64,000 bases of DNA, taken from positions 1 to 64,000 of the forward strand of contig CAKPPO010000004.1 in assembly GCA_934177725.1 (NCBI GenBank), read 5' to 3'. How positions within the stretch are numbered: position 1 is the stretch's first letter; each line of letters starts with the position of its first letter. A model generated the notes under the pieces. The model was not told the origin of the DNA. It worked only from the letters and a program-made list of their open reading frames with translations, and made no database searches. This DNA is from an uncultured Clostridia bacterium (GTDB taxonomy: Bacteria > Bacillota > Clostridia > TANB77 > CAG-508). Position numbers and translations under genes: made by a program. Shown here piece after piece: positions 8,812-16,566 of this stretch.

Positions 8812-10104
8812 TTATGCATAAGCATGTTTTTTCTTGAAAGCTAGTAAATTTGTTATTTCTGTGTCATTATTTTTTGCTTTTTTAGCCTTTTTAGCATTTT
8901 CTTGTGCTATTTGATTTGCTTGTTTTTCTGCCATTGTTTGGCATATTGCTTTTTGGTATGTAAAGTGTGTATCTTGTGCTATTTTATTCCAGTTGTATAA
9001 TTCTTTTACTTTAGCTTTTGCATTTTTGGCTACATTTGCTGCTAATGCGTGGTCATATAATAATGCTAATATTGAATCTGCTATTGAGTTACTATTTCCT
9101 GCATAACTCTTCATTCCTGTTACACCATGTTCTACTATTTCGTTTAATCCTCCAACATCTGATACAACTGTTGGTACTCCTGCAAGCATCGCTTCTAATG
9201 CTACTATTCCAAATGGCTCATATGTACTTGGAAATACTGCAATATCAGCACATTTATACATTTTCTGCACTTGTTTAGCTTCTAAATATCCTGTGAAGTA
9301 TACTTTATTTGATATTCCCATAGATTCTACTTGCGCTTTTAATTCATCTATCATTCCGCCTTTTCCTGCTATTATTAATTTAGCATCATGATAATTATCT
9401 AGTATTTTTGGCATTGCTGATATTAAATGTTGTATTCCTTTTTCATATACTAGTCTTCCCATATAAAGAATTATTTTTTCATTATCTAAAGCATATTGTC
9501 TTCTAAATTCGTAATCTCGTTCTACTCCATTAAAGTTTGTTAAATTAATTCCATTTGGTATTACATTAATTTTATCAAAAGGAAGCCCAAACAGTCCTTG
9601 AATGTGTCCTTTCATAAAGTTGCTATTTACTATTACTTCAGTAGATTCGTATGTAAGCATCCACTCTGTATCATTTATATATCTTTGCGTCTCGTCATGT
9701 ATTCCGCTATTTCTTCCACTTTCTGTTGCATGTATTGTTGAAACAAGTGGAATATTGTAAGCATGTTTTAAAGTTTTTGCTGCATTTGCAACTAGCCAAT
9801 CATGAGCATGTATTACATCAAAATTTCCCTCTTTTGCTATTAATTCTGATGCTTTTGCTACTAAATTGAAATTCAATTGCATTATCCAATCTATAAAATT
9901 GTTTGGAGTAATCATATAGTTATCTACTCTATATACCTCTACTCCCTTATCATTTTCATAATAAGGTAATTCTCCTTCACGATAAGTAACTACTGTAACA
10001 TCATGACCATCTTTTATTAATCTTTTAGATAAGTCATGTACTACTCTAGCAATTCCGCCTACTATTCTTGGTGGGTATTCCCATGTGAGCATTAATATTT
10101 TCAT
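8812..10104 (-). CDS. GT4-family glycosyltransferase (glycogen synthase-like)
   Basis: 430 residues, two Rossmann domains of the GT-B fold. Domain 1 starts MKILMLTWEYPPRIVGGIARV (the glycine-rich acceptor loop) and includes DVIHAHDWL. Domain 2 has GRLVYEKGIQHLISA, the nucleotide-sugar binding E-x7-E region PSTYEPFGIVALEAML and GGLNEIVEHGVTG. This matches the ADP/UDP-glucose glycogen synthase-like GT4 group, but no other glycogen gene is nearby, so the true acceptor is unknown. A basic tail (about 400-430) extends past the domain. The ribosome binding site is weak. Confidence 0.85.
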   Translation of the reverse strand: MKILMLTWEYPPRIVGGIARVVHDLSKRLIKDGHDVTVVTYREGELPYYENDKGVEVYRVDNYMITPNNFIDWIMQLNFNLVAKASELIAKEGNFDVIHAHDWLVANAAKTLKHAYNIPLVSTIHATESGRNSGIHDETQRYINDTEWMLTYESTEVIVNSNFMKGHIQGLFGLPFDKINVIPNGINLTNFNGVERDYEFRRQYALDNEKIILYMGRLVYEKGIQHLISAMPKILDNYHDAKLIIAGKGGMIDELKAQVESMGISNKVYFTGYLEAKQVQKMYKCADIAVFPSTYEPFGIVALEAMLAGVPTVVSDVGGLNEIVEHGVTGMKSYAGNSNSIADSILALLYDHALAANVAKNAKAKVKELYNWNKIAQDTHFTYQKAICQTMAEKQANQIAQENAKKAKKAKNNDTEITNLLAFKKKHAYA

Positions 10105-10156
10105 AGGTAATATTTAACCCCTTTCTTCCATATTTTCTTTTGTTCTTCTCTATATT

Positions 10157-10185
10157 ATTCTATACAACATTTTGATAAATGTAAA
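10157..10185 (-). promoter_or_regulatory. Predicted promoter of the GT4 gene
   Basis: On the minus strand, TTTACA (10180-10185), 17-nt spacer, TAGAAT (10157-10162), about 50 nt upstream of the start codon. Confidence 0.5.
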
Positions 10186-10313
10186 CATTTTTTTACAAAA
10201 TAATTTATATTTTTTATATATTGTCCATTCAAAATTCTATTGTAACCAAAGACCAATATATATTTTCTTCTATTAAATTACATTTTTCGTTTTATATATA
10301 ATAAATTCACATA

Positions 10314-10352
10314 AAGAAAGAATAATAAATAACATATTTATTATTCTTTCTT
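10314..10352 (-). terminator. recA terminator
   Basis: Perfect 17-bp arms AAGAAAGAATAATAAAT and complement around a 5-nt loop, beginning 14 nt after the recA stop codon. Confidence 0.8.
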
Positions 10353-10365
10353 ATACTTAATCTAA

Positions 10366-11412
10366 TTATTCTTCATCTTCGTCTTTTTCTGTTTCTTCAC
10401 CTAAGCTTTTTTCAAAAGCTTCATTGAAGTTTGCTCTTATTTTTTCTTCTACTTCTTTAGCTATTTCTGGGTTATCTTGTAAATATTTTTTAACATTTTC
10501 TCTACCTTGTCCAATTCTTTCTCCATTGTAGCTAAACCAAGAACCGCTCTTTTCTATTATATCTAGATTAACAGCTATATCTAATATATTTCCTTCCTTT
10601 GAAATACCTTTTCCATATACTATATCGAATTCTGCCTCTCTAAATGGTGGAGCAACTTTATTTTTTACAACTTTAACTCTTGCACGGTTTCCTACTACTT
10701 CTCCATCTTGTTTAATATTTTCTACTTTTCTAATATCTAGACGAATTGATGCATAATATTTTAATGCTCTACCACCAGCTGTTGTTTCAGGGTTACCAAA
10801 CATAACACCTACTTTTTCTCTTAATTGGTTTATAAATATAATAACTGATTTTGATTTATTTATAGCACCTGCTAACTTTCTTAGTGCTTGTGACATAAGT
10901 CTTGCTTGAAGACCAATGTGTGAGTCTCCCATATCTCCATCTATTTCTGCTTTTGGTACTAGTGCTGCAACAGAGTCTATAACTATAACGTCTAATGCAC
11001 CACTTCTAACTAATGCTTCTGCTATTTCTAATGCTTGTTCACCTGTATCTGGTTGAGATACTATTAAATTATCTATATCTACACCTAAATGTTTAGCATA
11101 TACTGGATCTAATGCATGCTCTGCATCTATAAATGCTGCTTCTCCACCTAATTTTTGTGCTTCTGCAATCATATGTAATGCTAATGTTGTTTTTCCAGAA
11201 GATTCTGGTCCATATACTTCTACTATTCTTCCTCTAGGAATTCCTCCTATTCCTAATGCTATATCTAGGCTTAATGCTCCTGTTGGTATAGCTTCTACAT
11301 TCATTGCTTGGAAATCTCCTAATTTCATTACAGAACCTTTTCCAAATTGTTTTTCTATTTGTCCTAATGCAGCTTCTAGTGCTCTCATTTTCTCTGAATT
11401 TTCTTTTTCCAT
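10366..11412 (-). CDS. recA: RecA recombinase
   Basis: 348 residues from the ATG at 11412, the family's usual length. Walker A is GPESSGKTTLAL. Other landmarks are the N-terminal GKGSVMKLG, the Walker B region DVIVIDSVAAL, loop L1 GDMGDSHIGLQARLM, loop L2 MFGNPETTAGGRALK and an acidic C-terminal tail. An upstream in-frame ATG at 11439 exists, but AGGAGG sits just before the ATG at 11412. RecA drives homologous recombination and LexA autocleavage. A LexA-like palindrome lies between promoter and start. Confidence 0.99.
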   Translation of the reverse strand: MEKENSEKMRALEAALGQIEKQFGKGSVMKLGDFQAMNVEAIPTGALSLDIALGIGGIPRGRIVEVYGPESSGKTTLALHMIAEAQKLGGEAAFIDAEHALDPVYAKHLGVDIDNLIVSQPDTGEQALEIAEALVRSGALDVIVIDSVAALVPKAEIDGDMGDSHIGLQARLMSQALRKLAGAINKSKSVIIFINQLREKVGVMFGNPETTAGGRALKYYASIRLDIRKVENIKQDGEVVGNRARVKVVKNKVAPPFREAEFDIVYGKGISKEGNILDIAVNLDIIEKSGSWFSYNGERIGQGRENVKKYLQDNPEIAKEVEEKIRANFNEAFEKSLGEETEKDEDEE

Positions 11413-11436
11413 TGTTTTTCCTCCTAATTCGTTTTT

Positions 11437-11450
11437 CAAACGCTTGTTTG
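11437..11450. promoter_or_regulatory. Putative LexA box of recA
   Basis: Palindrome CAAAC-N4-GTTTG between the -10 element and the recA start. It resembles the Gram-positive SOS box (CGAACN4GTTCG) with changed outer bases, so the assignment is tentative. Confidence 0.55.
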
Positions 11451-11455
11451 TATTT

Positions 11456-11483
11456 ATTATATACTAAGATATTTTTTTGTCAA
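11456..11483 (-). promoter_or_regulatory. recA promoter
   Basis: Minus-strand TTGACA (11478-11483), 16-nt spacer, TATAAT (11456-11461): both hexamers are perfect consensus. The LexA-like palindrome follows 5 nt downstream. Confidence 0.75.
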
Positions 11484-11571
11484 GCATTTTTTTAAATTTT
11501 TTTATTTTATTTTTATATGTGCATTTATGCATATTTAAAACCCAATTGTAACCGAAACTTAGTACTTATTT

Positions 11572-13158
11572 TTATATTCGATACCAGTTTTCCAAGCCAT
11601 AATAACTAAAGTAATTATTTCCTTTTATTTCTCCAGCCAGATTTTGATTTTTAACTATGTTAGCTCTTCCGCGATATATTCCAATAAATGGTTGTTCATC
11701 AAAAAATATATTTACTATTCTTTCATATTTTTGTTTTAATGTTTGTTCTTCTTTTATATTTTTTATTTGTGATAATATTTCATTTACCTCATCATTAGAA
11801 TAATTTTGTAAATTATTTTCTCCAAAAAATGAAGTTAAATCTGGGCTATATGAATTATAAACACCTGTTAATATCATTTCATAGCTTTTATTTTCTAATA
11901 TTTGTTTATATTTACTATCTGATACTTTTTGTATAGTTATATTTATTCCTATATCTTGTAACTGATTCTTTATATTTTCTGCAACTGCTACTCTTTTTAT
12001 ATTTGTGCTATTAACAGTAAGTGTAAGGTTTAATCTTTTGGTTTTATAGTTTTCTGTTTTTTGCCAACGTTTATTTTTGTATTCCCATCCATTTTCTTGT
12101 AGTATTTTTTTAGACTGTTCGGGATTATACCCTAAACTATTTGTATCTCTAGTATATAAATAATTTCCATAATCTAAAGGAAATTCTGCCACATAACCTT
12201 GGTTATTATATATGCTAGACAATATATTTGTTTTGTCTATTGCATAATTAATTGCCTTTCTTATATTTGAATCTTCTAATACTGCATTTTGACAATTGAA
12301 TGCTAAGTAATCAAACTCCCTTGCTTTTACTTGTGTATTTGCATATCCTATTGTTCCTATATATTGCTCTAGATTTTCATTTTCTGTTGTGAATATGTCC
12401 ACATTCCCTAATTTAAAGCTATTGTATAATTCACCAACTTCACTATATTGTTTTATATATATTTTTTCAATTTTTGAATCTTTATTTTTTATATTCCACC
12501 ATTTCGTGTTTTTTTCAAGTACTATATATGAACTATCTATTTTAGATATTTTATACATTCCTGTTCCCTGAGGAGTTTTAGCTGATTCATAAAAATCTTC
12601 TCCTAAATAATAGTTGTTTGGCATAATAGGAAATGTAAGATTATATTCGAAAAATGGTACTTCTTCACTTAAATTAATTTTTACTGTACTTGCATCTAAA
12701 ATTTCTACACTTATGACTTTTTCAACATTATATGAATATATAGATTTTCCTTCTTTTAATCTATCTATTGTAAATTGGATATCTTTAGCTATTAACGGAC
12801 TTCCATCATGCCATTTTTTATTATTATCTATTTTTACAACATACGTAATATCAGATGTTTTTGAACATTCTGTAGCTAAACACAATTCTAATTTGTAGTC
12901 TTCTGTTACATTCATTAATGGCTCAAATATAAGTTTTCCTATATTTAAAACTTCTTTATTATTTGAAATTAAAGGATTTATTGTATCATAGTTTGAGATT
13001 CCAAGTCTTAAATCTTTAATCTCTGTAGTTTCTTCTACAACATTCTCTTCTATGTTATTTTGCTTGCCCTCTTTTTTAAAATAAATCATATAGATAGCAA
13101 AAATAACAATAACTACAACAAATATAATAAAGATATATTTAAAGAAATTTGATTTCAT
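11572..13158 (-). CDS. Membrane-anchored oligopeptide-type ABC substrate-binding protein
   Basis: 528 residues of the family-5 extracellular solute-binding fold (OppA/DppA type). An N-terminal helix (about 8-27) anchors it; there is no lipobox cysteine, so it is a transmembrane rather than lipoprotein form. Family landmarks are INPLISNNKEVLNIGKLIFEP, the WHDGSPLIAKDIQFTIDRLK segment (about 112) and IRKAINYAIDKTNIL (about 300). No permease or ATPase of this class is adjacent, so it is an orphan binding protein; its ligand (peptide, nickel or other) cannot be told from sequence. Confidence 0.85.
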   Translation of the reverse strand: MKSNFFKYIFIIFVVVIVIFAIYMIYFKKEGKQNNIEENVVEETTEIKDLRLGISNYDTINPLISNNKEVLNIGKLIFEPLMNVTEDYKLELCLATECSKTSDITYVVKIDNNKKWHDGSPLIAKDIQFTIDRLKEGKSIYSYNVEKVISVEILDASTVKINLSEEVPFFEYNLTFPIMPNNYYLGEDFYESAKTPQGTGMYKISKIDSSYIVLEKNTKWWNIKNKDSKIEKIYIKQYSEVGELYNSFKLGNVDIFTTENENLEQYIGTIGYANTQVKAREFDYLAFNCQNAVLEDSNIRKAINYAIDKTNILSSIYNNQGYVAEFPLDYGNYLYTRDTNSLGYNPEQSKKILQENGWEYKNKRWQKTENYKTKRLNLTLTVNSTNIKRVAVAENIKNQLQDIGINITIQKVSDSKYKQILENKSYEMILTGVYNSYSPDLTSFFGENNLQNYSNDEVNEILSQIKNIKEEQTLKQKYERIVNIFFDEQPFIGIYRGRANIVKNQNLAGEIKGNNYFSYYGLENWYRI

Positions 13159-13262
13159 ACTTCACCTCTTATTTTTTCTTTATCATATAAGATATTATCT
13201 TTTTTTGCAATATTTATTCAATTTTTATTTTGTTTATTTTGGAAATAATTAAGATTAAAAAA

Positions 13263-13487
13263 TTACATATGATTTAAAAAATCTTCTAATTCGATATCAG
13301 CTTGTTCTAAAATACTTTTTAAAGTTCCTTTTGCAACTTCTTCATGCATTGGAATAATACAAATTTTATTCGTATTAATATTTTTATATTTTGCATGGCT
13401 TCCTTTTTGTGATACTTTATAAAAACCTAGTTGTAATAAAATTTGTATTATTTTTTTACTAGATAATATTGGATATTTAAATCCCAT
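13263..13487 (-). CDS. hicA: HicA-type mRNA interferase toxin
   Basis: 74 residues with the compact dsRNA-binding-like HicA fold. The segment LQLGFYKVSQKGSHAKYKN contains the conserved catalytic histidine in GSHAKY, and the IPMHEEVAKGTLKSILEQADI end is typical. HicA cleaves mRNA and tmRNA when free of HicB. Its ATG overlaps the hicB stop by one base (TAATG), so toxin translation is coupled to antitoxin. The order here is antitoxin first. Confidence 0.92.
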   Translation of the reverse strand: MGFKYPILSSKKIIQILLQLGFYKVSQKGSHAKYKNINTNKICIIPMHEEVAKGTLKSILEQADIELEDFLNHM

Positions 13488-13690
13488 TAAACTGCCACCT
13501 CCACTGTTGTAATTAATACTTCTTTTGGTTCTATTGGTTTTTCTGTTTCATAATATAATTCTATAGCTTCTTTTAAATTTTTTAAAGACTCTTCTATAGT
13601 TTTTCCTTGAGACGCCACACTATTTTCAATACATTTTGCTACATACCAATTTTCTTCTTTTTGTATAATTACATTATATTTTATCTTCAT
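13487..13690 (-). CDS. hicB: HicB-type antitoxin
   Basis: 67 residues of the short HicB form: a partial RNase-H-like domain, MKIKYNVIIQKEENWYVAKC, then SQGKTIEESLKNLKEAIELYYE. It lacks the extra C-terminal DNA-binding domain found in longer HicB proteins, so any autoregulation would need to use another surface. It directly precedes and overlaps hicA. A TATAAT-like -10 sits about 25 nt upstream. Confidence 0.9.
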   Translation of the reverse strand: MKIKYNVIIQKEENWYVAKCIENSVASQGKTIEESLKNLKEAIELYYETEKPIEPKEVLITTVEVAV

Positions 13691-13747
13691 ATAAATTCCC
13701 CATTTCTTTTTTTGTAATTATATCATTCTATTTAATAAAAATCTAGA

Positions 13748-13782
13748 TTTGCATTTAGAATTTTAAAAACTCTAAATGCAAA
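13748..13782 (-). terminator. spoVS terminator
   Basis: 12-bp perfect arms TTTGCATTTAGA/TCTAAATGCAAA, 11-nt loop, 16 nt after the spoVS stop. It separates the ymdB-spoVS unit from hicBA. Confidence 0.8.
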
Positions 13783-13798
13783 TTTAAATACTTTTTTA

Positions 13799-14062
13799 TT
13801 ATTTTCTTGACTCTACAATAATTTTTATACCAGTTCTGTCTTCTCCTTCAACTTCAACTTCTGCAAATGCTGGTATACATACTAAATCCACTCCTGCTGG
13901 TGCTACAAAACCTCTAGCAATAGCTACCGCCTTTACTGCTTGATTTAATGCTCCTGCTCCAATTGCTTGCATTTCTGCTTTGTTTTCTTCTTTTACCAAA
14001 CCTGCTATAGCTCCTGCTACTGAATTTGGGTTTGATTTTGATGAAATTTTTAAAACTTCCAT
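13799..14062 (-). CDS. spoVS: Stage V sporulation protein S
   Basis: 87 residues, small Alba-like fold. The sequence MEVLKISSKSNPNSVAGAIAG, IGAGALNQAVKAVAIARG and CIPAFAEV is highly conserved across SpoVS proteins. In Bacillus it influences septation and coat assembly during sporulation. It lies directly downstream of ymdB, the same neighbour as in Bacillus. AGGAGGC precedes the ATG. Confidence 0.97.
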   Translation of the reverse strand: MEVLKISSKSNPNSVAGAIAGLVKEENKAEMQAIGAGALNQAVKAVAIARGFVAPAGVDLVCIPAFAEVEVEGEDRTGIKIIVESRK

Positions 14063-14192
14063 TTTTTGCCTCCTATAATTTTATTTTTATTTGAATTACA
14101 GGTATAGTTATAATATAAAAACTTCAAAATGTCTAGTAGTTTTTGGTAAAAAATGGAAAAAGTTTTCTTTTAATTTTGCTATTTTTCGCCAT

Positions 14193-14966
14193 TTATTTTA
14201 TATTTACTCTTTCTACTGATACAGCTCGACAGTTTTCGTCATTTATTTCTATTATACAGCCATTAAGAATACAACTTCCCTCTGCTAATTTATATCTTTC
14301 TGGAAGTGATGTTACAAATCTCTTTACGGACGCATTTACATCCATTCCTATTACAGAATTTTTAGGTCCTGTCATTCCAATGTCTGTAATATATGCTGTT
14401 CCTTTTTCAGTTACTTCCTCATCTGCTGTTTGTACATGTGTATGAGTTCCAAATATTGCTGTAACTTTCCCATCTAAAAAATGTTTCATTGCTATCTTTT
14501 CTGCTGTTGCTTCTGCGTGGAAATCTACAATTATTATATCTGCTTTTCCTTTTACTTCATTTAATATATCTTCCATTTTAGAAAATGGGTTATCTGATTG
14601 AACTCCCATGTCTGTTCTTCCTATTAAATTAACTACACATATATTTTTTCCATTTTGACTATATATGTGGTAACCTTTTCCCACAACTCCTCTTGAGTAG
14701 TTTGCTGGTCTATTTATTAAATCATCATCTATAAATGTAAATATATCTTTTTTACCCCATGTATGATTTCCCATAGTAATTGCATTAATATTTAATCTTT
14801 TTAAATCATTGAAAATAGCTGTTGTTATTCCCATTCCTCCTGCTGAGTTTTCTGCATTTACAATTACAAAATCTATTTTGGCTTCTTGTCTTAATTTAGG
14901 CAAAACTTCTTTTAATTTTCTTACTCCACTTTCTCCTACTAAATCTCCTACTGCTAATACTCTCAT
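14193..14966 (-). CDS. ymdB: YmdB-family metallophosphoesterase
   Basis: 257 residues of the calcineurin-like TIGR00282 type. Metal-binding motifs are visible in order: GDLVGESG (Asp), NAENSAGGMG (Glu), TMGNHTW (Asn-His), VDFHAEATAEK (His) and FGTHTHVQT (His-x-His). In Bacillus YmdB hydrolyses 2',3'-cyclic nucleotides and affects biofilm-versus-motility choice and sporulation. It is followed by spoVS, 130 nt downstream. The RNase Y gene that often precedes ymdB is absent; the neighbour upstream is a spore protein gene on the other strand. Confidence 0.95.
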   Translation of the reverse strand: MRVLAVGDLVGESGVRKLKEVLPKLRQEAKIDFVIVNAENSAGGMGITTAIFNDLKRLNINAITMGNHTWGKKDIFTFIDDDLINRPANYSRGVVGKGYHIYSQNGKNICVVNLIGRTDMGVQSDNPFSKMEDILNEVKGKADIIIVDFHAEATAEKIAMKHFLDGKVTAIFGTHTHVQTADEEVTEKGTAYITDIGMTGPKNSVIGMDVNASVKRFVTSLPERYKLAEGSCILNGCIIEINDENCRAVSVERVNIK

Positions 14967-15148
14967 TATATCGCCTTCCTTCTTTTTACTACAAATAGCA
15001 TACTATATTTTTGATGATTTGTAAACATATTTGAATATTTTAAATATAGCTTGTATATACTTGTAAAAAGGTAAAATGCACATAACTAATTTGAATTTTT
15101 TTTCATTATTATGCATGTGGATTAGTTTATTTAGAAAGGAATGATTTT

Positions 15149-15322
15149 ATGAATAGTAAGAGAGCATTTGAAATTGTAAATAATAAGGAAATTTGCGATG
15201 TTTTTTACAATAATGAACCTGTTTGGATTCAAGAATTAAATAATAATAAGGCAACTATTGGTTTTATGAATTTTAATGAAGTAGAAAATGTTAATATTGA
15301 AGATTTAAAAGAGTGGCAATAG
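15149..15322 (+). CDS. Small acid-soluble spore protein, H type
   Basis: 57 residues, too short for many gene callers. MNSKRAFEIVNNKEICDVFYNNEPVWIQEL matches the SspH pattern: an N-terminal RA-x-EI, then a V-x-Y-N-x-x-PVWI segment and a C-terminal I-x-x-LKEW. SspH proteins are minor spore proteins made in the forespore. AAAGGA lies 8 nt before the ATG. The last codons and stop (TGG-CAA-TAG) lie inside a family A palindrome that begins at 15313, so the repeat supplies the protein's C-terminus. The shared 18-nt motif is about 80 nt upstream. Confidence 0.85.
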   Translation: MNSKRAFEIVNNKEICDVFYNNEPVWIQELNNNKATIGFMNFNEVENVNIEDLKEWQ

Positions 15323-15341
15323 GGCCGTCCATTTTTGCCAC
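15313..15341. repeat. Family A 29-bp REP-like palindrome, copy A1
   Basis: GTGGCAATAGGG...ATTTTTGCCAC, 29 bp. Arms GTGGCAA and TTGCCAC pair perfectly. It overlaps the stop codon of the sspH-like gene. It is the most divergent of the five A copies. Confidence 0.85.
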
Positions 15342-15381
15342 AAAAATTGTCATAAAAAACACTCCTTATTAACTATTGCTT

Positions 15382-15410
15382 TTGACATTTTATGTTTATT
15401 AGTGTATAAT
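15382..15410 (+). promoter_or_regulatory. Consensus vegetative promoter of the spoIIID-like gene
   Basis: TTGACA (15382-15387), exactly 17 nt, TATAAT (15405-15410). A perfect sigma-A promoter, unexpected for a SpoIIID relative, which in Bacillus is sigma-E driven. Confidence 0.8.
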
Positions 15411-15456
15411 AATTTTAGATTAGCTCAAGAGCTATAATAAAAAGGAGGACAATATT

Positions 15457-15756
15457 ATGTCTATGCAATGTAATTCCAATTTGCCACGGGCAATTTCTGT
15501 TGCTGACTTTATTTTAGAGGATAATGGTCATTCTATAGCAGAAGCAGCTGAAGAATTTAAATTAGGAAAAACTACAATGAAACGAGATATTAATTACTTA
15601 GGTGTTTGTGCTTTTTATGGAAATTTTCATAATGAAAAGGAACTACAGCAAAAGTATATTGATGTTAAAAAAACTTTAGCTAGGCTTGCTAAAGAACACA
15701 ATGCTAAAAATATCACAAAATACAATATTCCTCACAAAAGAGCAACTTCTAAATAG
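15457..15756 (+). CDS. SpoIIID-like helix-turn-helix regulator
   Basis: 99 residues. The N-terminal half, ISVADFILEDNGHSIAEAAEEF then KLGKTTMKRDINYLG, aligns by pattern with the SpoIIID HTH (the recognition helix region 'SKSTVHKD' corresponds to GKTTMKRD). The C-terminal KKTLARLAKEHNAKNITKYN corresponds to the basic RH-RGGEATK-KY tail of SpoIIID but has lost the RGG. I read it as a divergent SpoIIID-family DNA-binding protein. Its perfect sigma-A promoter and the difference in the C-terminal basic motif suggest a changed role. Alternative: a generic HTH protein. GGAGG precedes the ATG. Confidence 0.6.
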   Translation: MSMQCNSNLPRAISVADFILEDNGHSIAEAAEEFKLGKTTMKRDINYLGVCAFYGNFHNEKELQQKYIDVKKTLARLAKEHNAKNITKYNIPHKRATSK

Positions 15757-15765
15757 AAGTTGCTC
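15740..15765 (+). terminator. Terminator of the spoIIID-like gene
   Basis: GAGCAACTTCT/AGAAGTTGCTC with a 4-nt loop, followed by CTCTTTTTATTT. The upstream arm overlaps the final codons of the gene. It may also serve rpiA, which ends at 15772 on the other strand. Confidence 0.85.
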
Positions 15766-15771
15766 CTCTTT

Positions 15772-16446
15772 TTATTTCACTACAATTATATCATAACCTA
15801 TAAACAATCCACTCTCTACTACGCCATTTATTTGCAATAATTTTTCTTCTAAATCTGCTTCTATTTTATTAAACCAAGCATGAATTATAAAATTTCCGTT
15901 ATCTGTTATAAGTGGTTTATCTTCATTGTTTGACATTCTTAATTCTACTTTTTCTACATCTAGCTTTAATAAATTATCTTTTACTTCTTCTACTTTATCC
16001 TGTTTTACTTCTATTGGAACAGGATGTTTTTCTCCAAGTCTTTCTACAAATTTTGAATTATCTACTAATATATAATTCTCATTTGAACTTTTTATATTTA
16101 ATTTTTCTTTATATAATGCTGCTCCCATTCCTTTTATAAGCCAATTGTGAGAGTCTATTTCATCTGCTCCGTCAAAGCACCAATTTGGCTTATTTTCTTC
16201 TAATGTAGTAGTTTCAATATTTAATTCATTGCATAAATCCTCAATAATCTTTGAAGTAGGAATAGCTTTTATTTGTAAATTTTCTTCTTTTACTTTTTTA
16301 GCTATCTCTAGTACTGTTTGGTACGAAGTACTACCTGAACCAAAACCTATTACTTCTCCATCTTTTACTCTTGTAGCCATTCTTTTTGCTAATTTTATCT
16401 TTTCTTCTTTATTACTTACATTATTTTTCCAATCAAATTCTTGCAT
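15772..16446 (-). CDS. rpiA: Ribose-5-phosphate isomerase A
   Basis: 224 residues. Interconverts ribose-5-phosphate and ribulose-5-phosphate in the non-oxidative pentose phosphate pathway. Motifs: phosphate loop GFGSGSTSYQT (about 35), active-site DGADEID (about 92), KGMGAALYKEK (the catalytic Glu region is usually KGGGGA(L)xxEK, so a Gly-to-Met/Ala variant) and GEKHPVPIEV. Length and motif order are standard. It has its own ribosome binding site (GGAGGAAAAA). It is a single-gene unit with a family B repeat upstream. Confidence 0.95.
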   Translation of the reverse strand: MQEFDWKNNVSNKEEKIKLAKRMATRVKDGEVIGFGSGSTSYQTVLEIAKKVKEENLQIKAIPTSKIIEDLCNELNIETTTLEENKPNWCFDGADEIDSHNWLIKGMGAALYKEKLNIKSSNENYILVDNSKFVERLGEKHPVPIEVKQDKVEEVKDNLLKLDVEKVELRMSNNEDKPLITDNGNFIIHAWFNKIEADLEEKLLQINGVVESGLFIGYDIIVVK

Positions 16447-16510
16447 TTTTTCCTCCTATGCTCCATTTTGGACGTTTCCTCTTTGAGTCCGTTTGTAGTA
16501 AATAAGGTAC

Positions 16511-16552
16511 TCAAAAGGGACAGATTAACCAAAAGGAAACGTCCCTAATGGG
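16511..16552. repeat. Family B hairpin repeat, copy B2
   Basis: TCAAAAGGGACAGATTAACC then AAAAGGAAACGTCCCTAATG. GGGAC pairs with GTCCC, flanked by GGTACT on the left and GGGTACC on the right. It sits 14 nt beyond the stop codon of the FtsX-like permease gene (16567). Confidence 0.85.
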
Positions 16553-16566
16553 TACCCCAAAAACAG

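Noticed and set aside
11413..11439. Upstream ATG of recA
   Set aside because: The AGGAGG lies after it and points to the ATG at 11412, which gives the usual RecA N-terminus.
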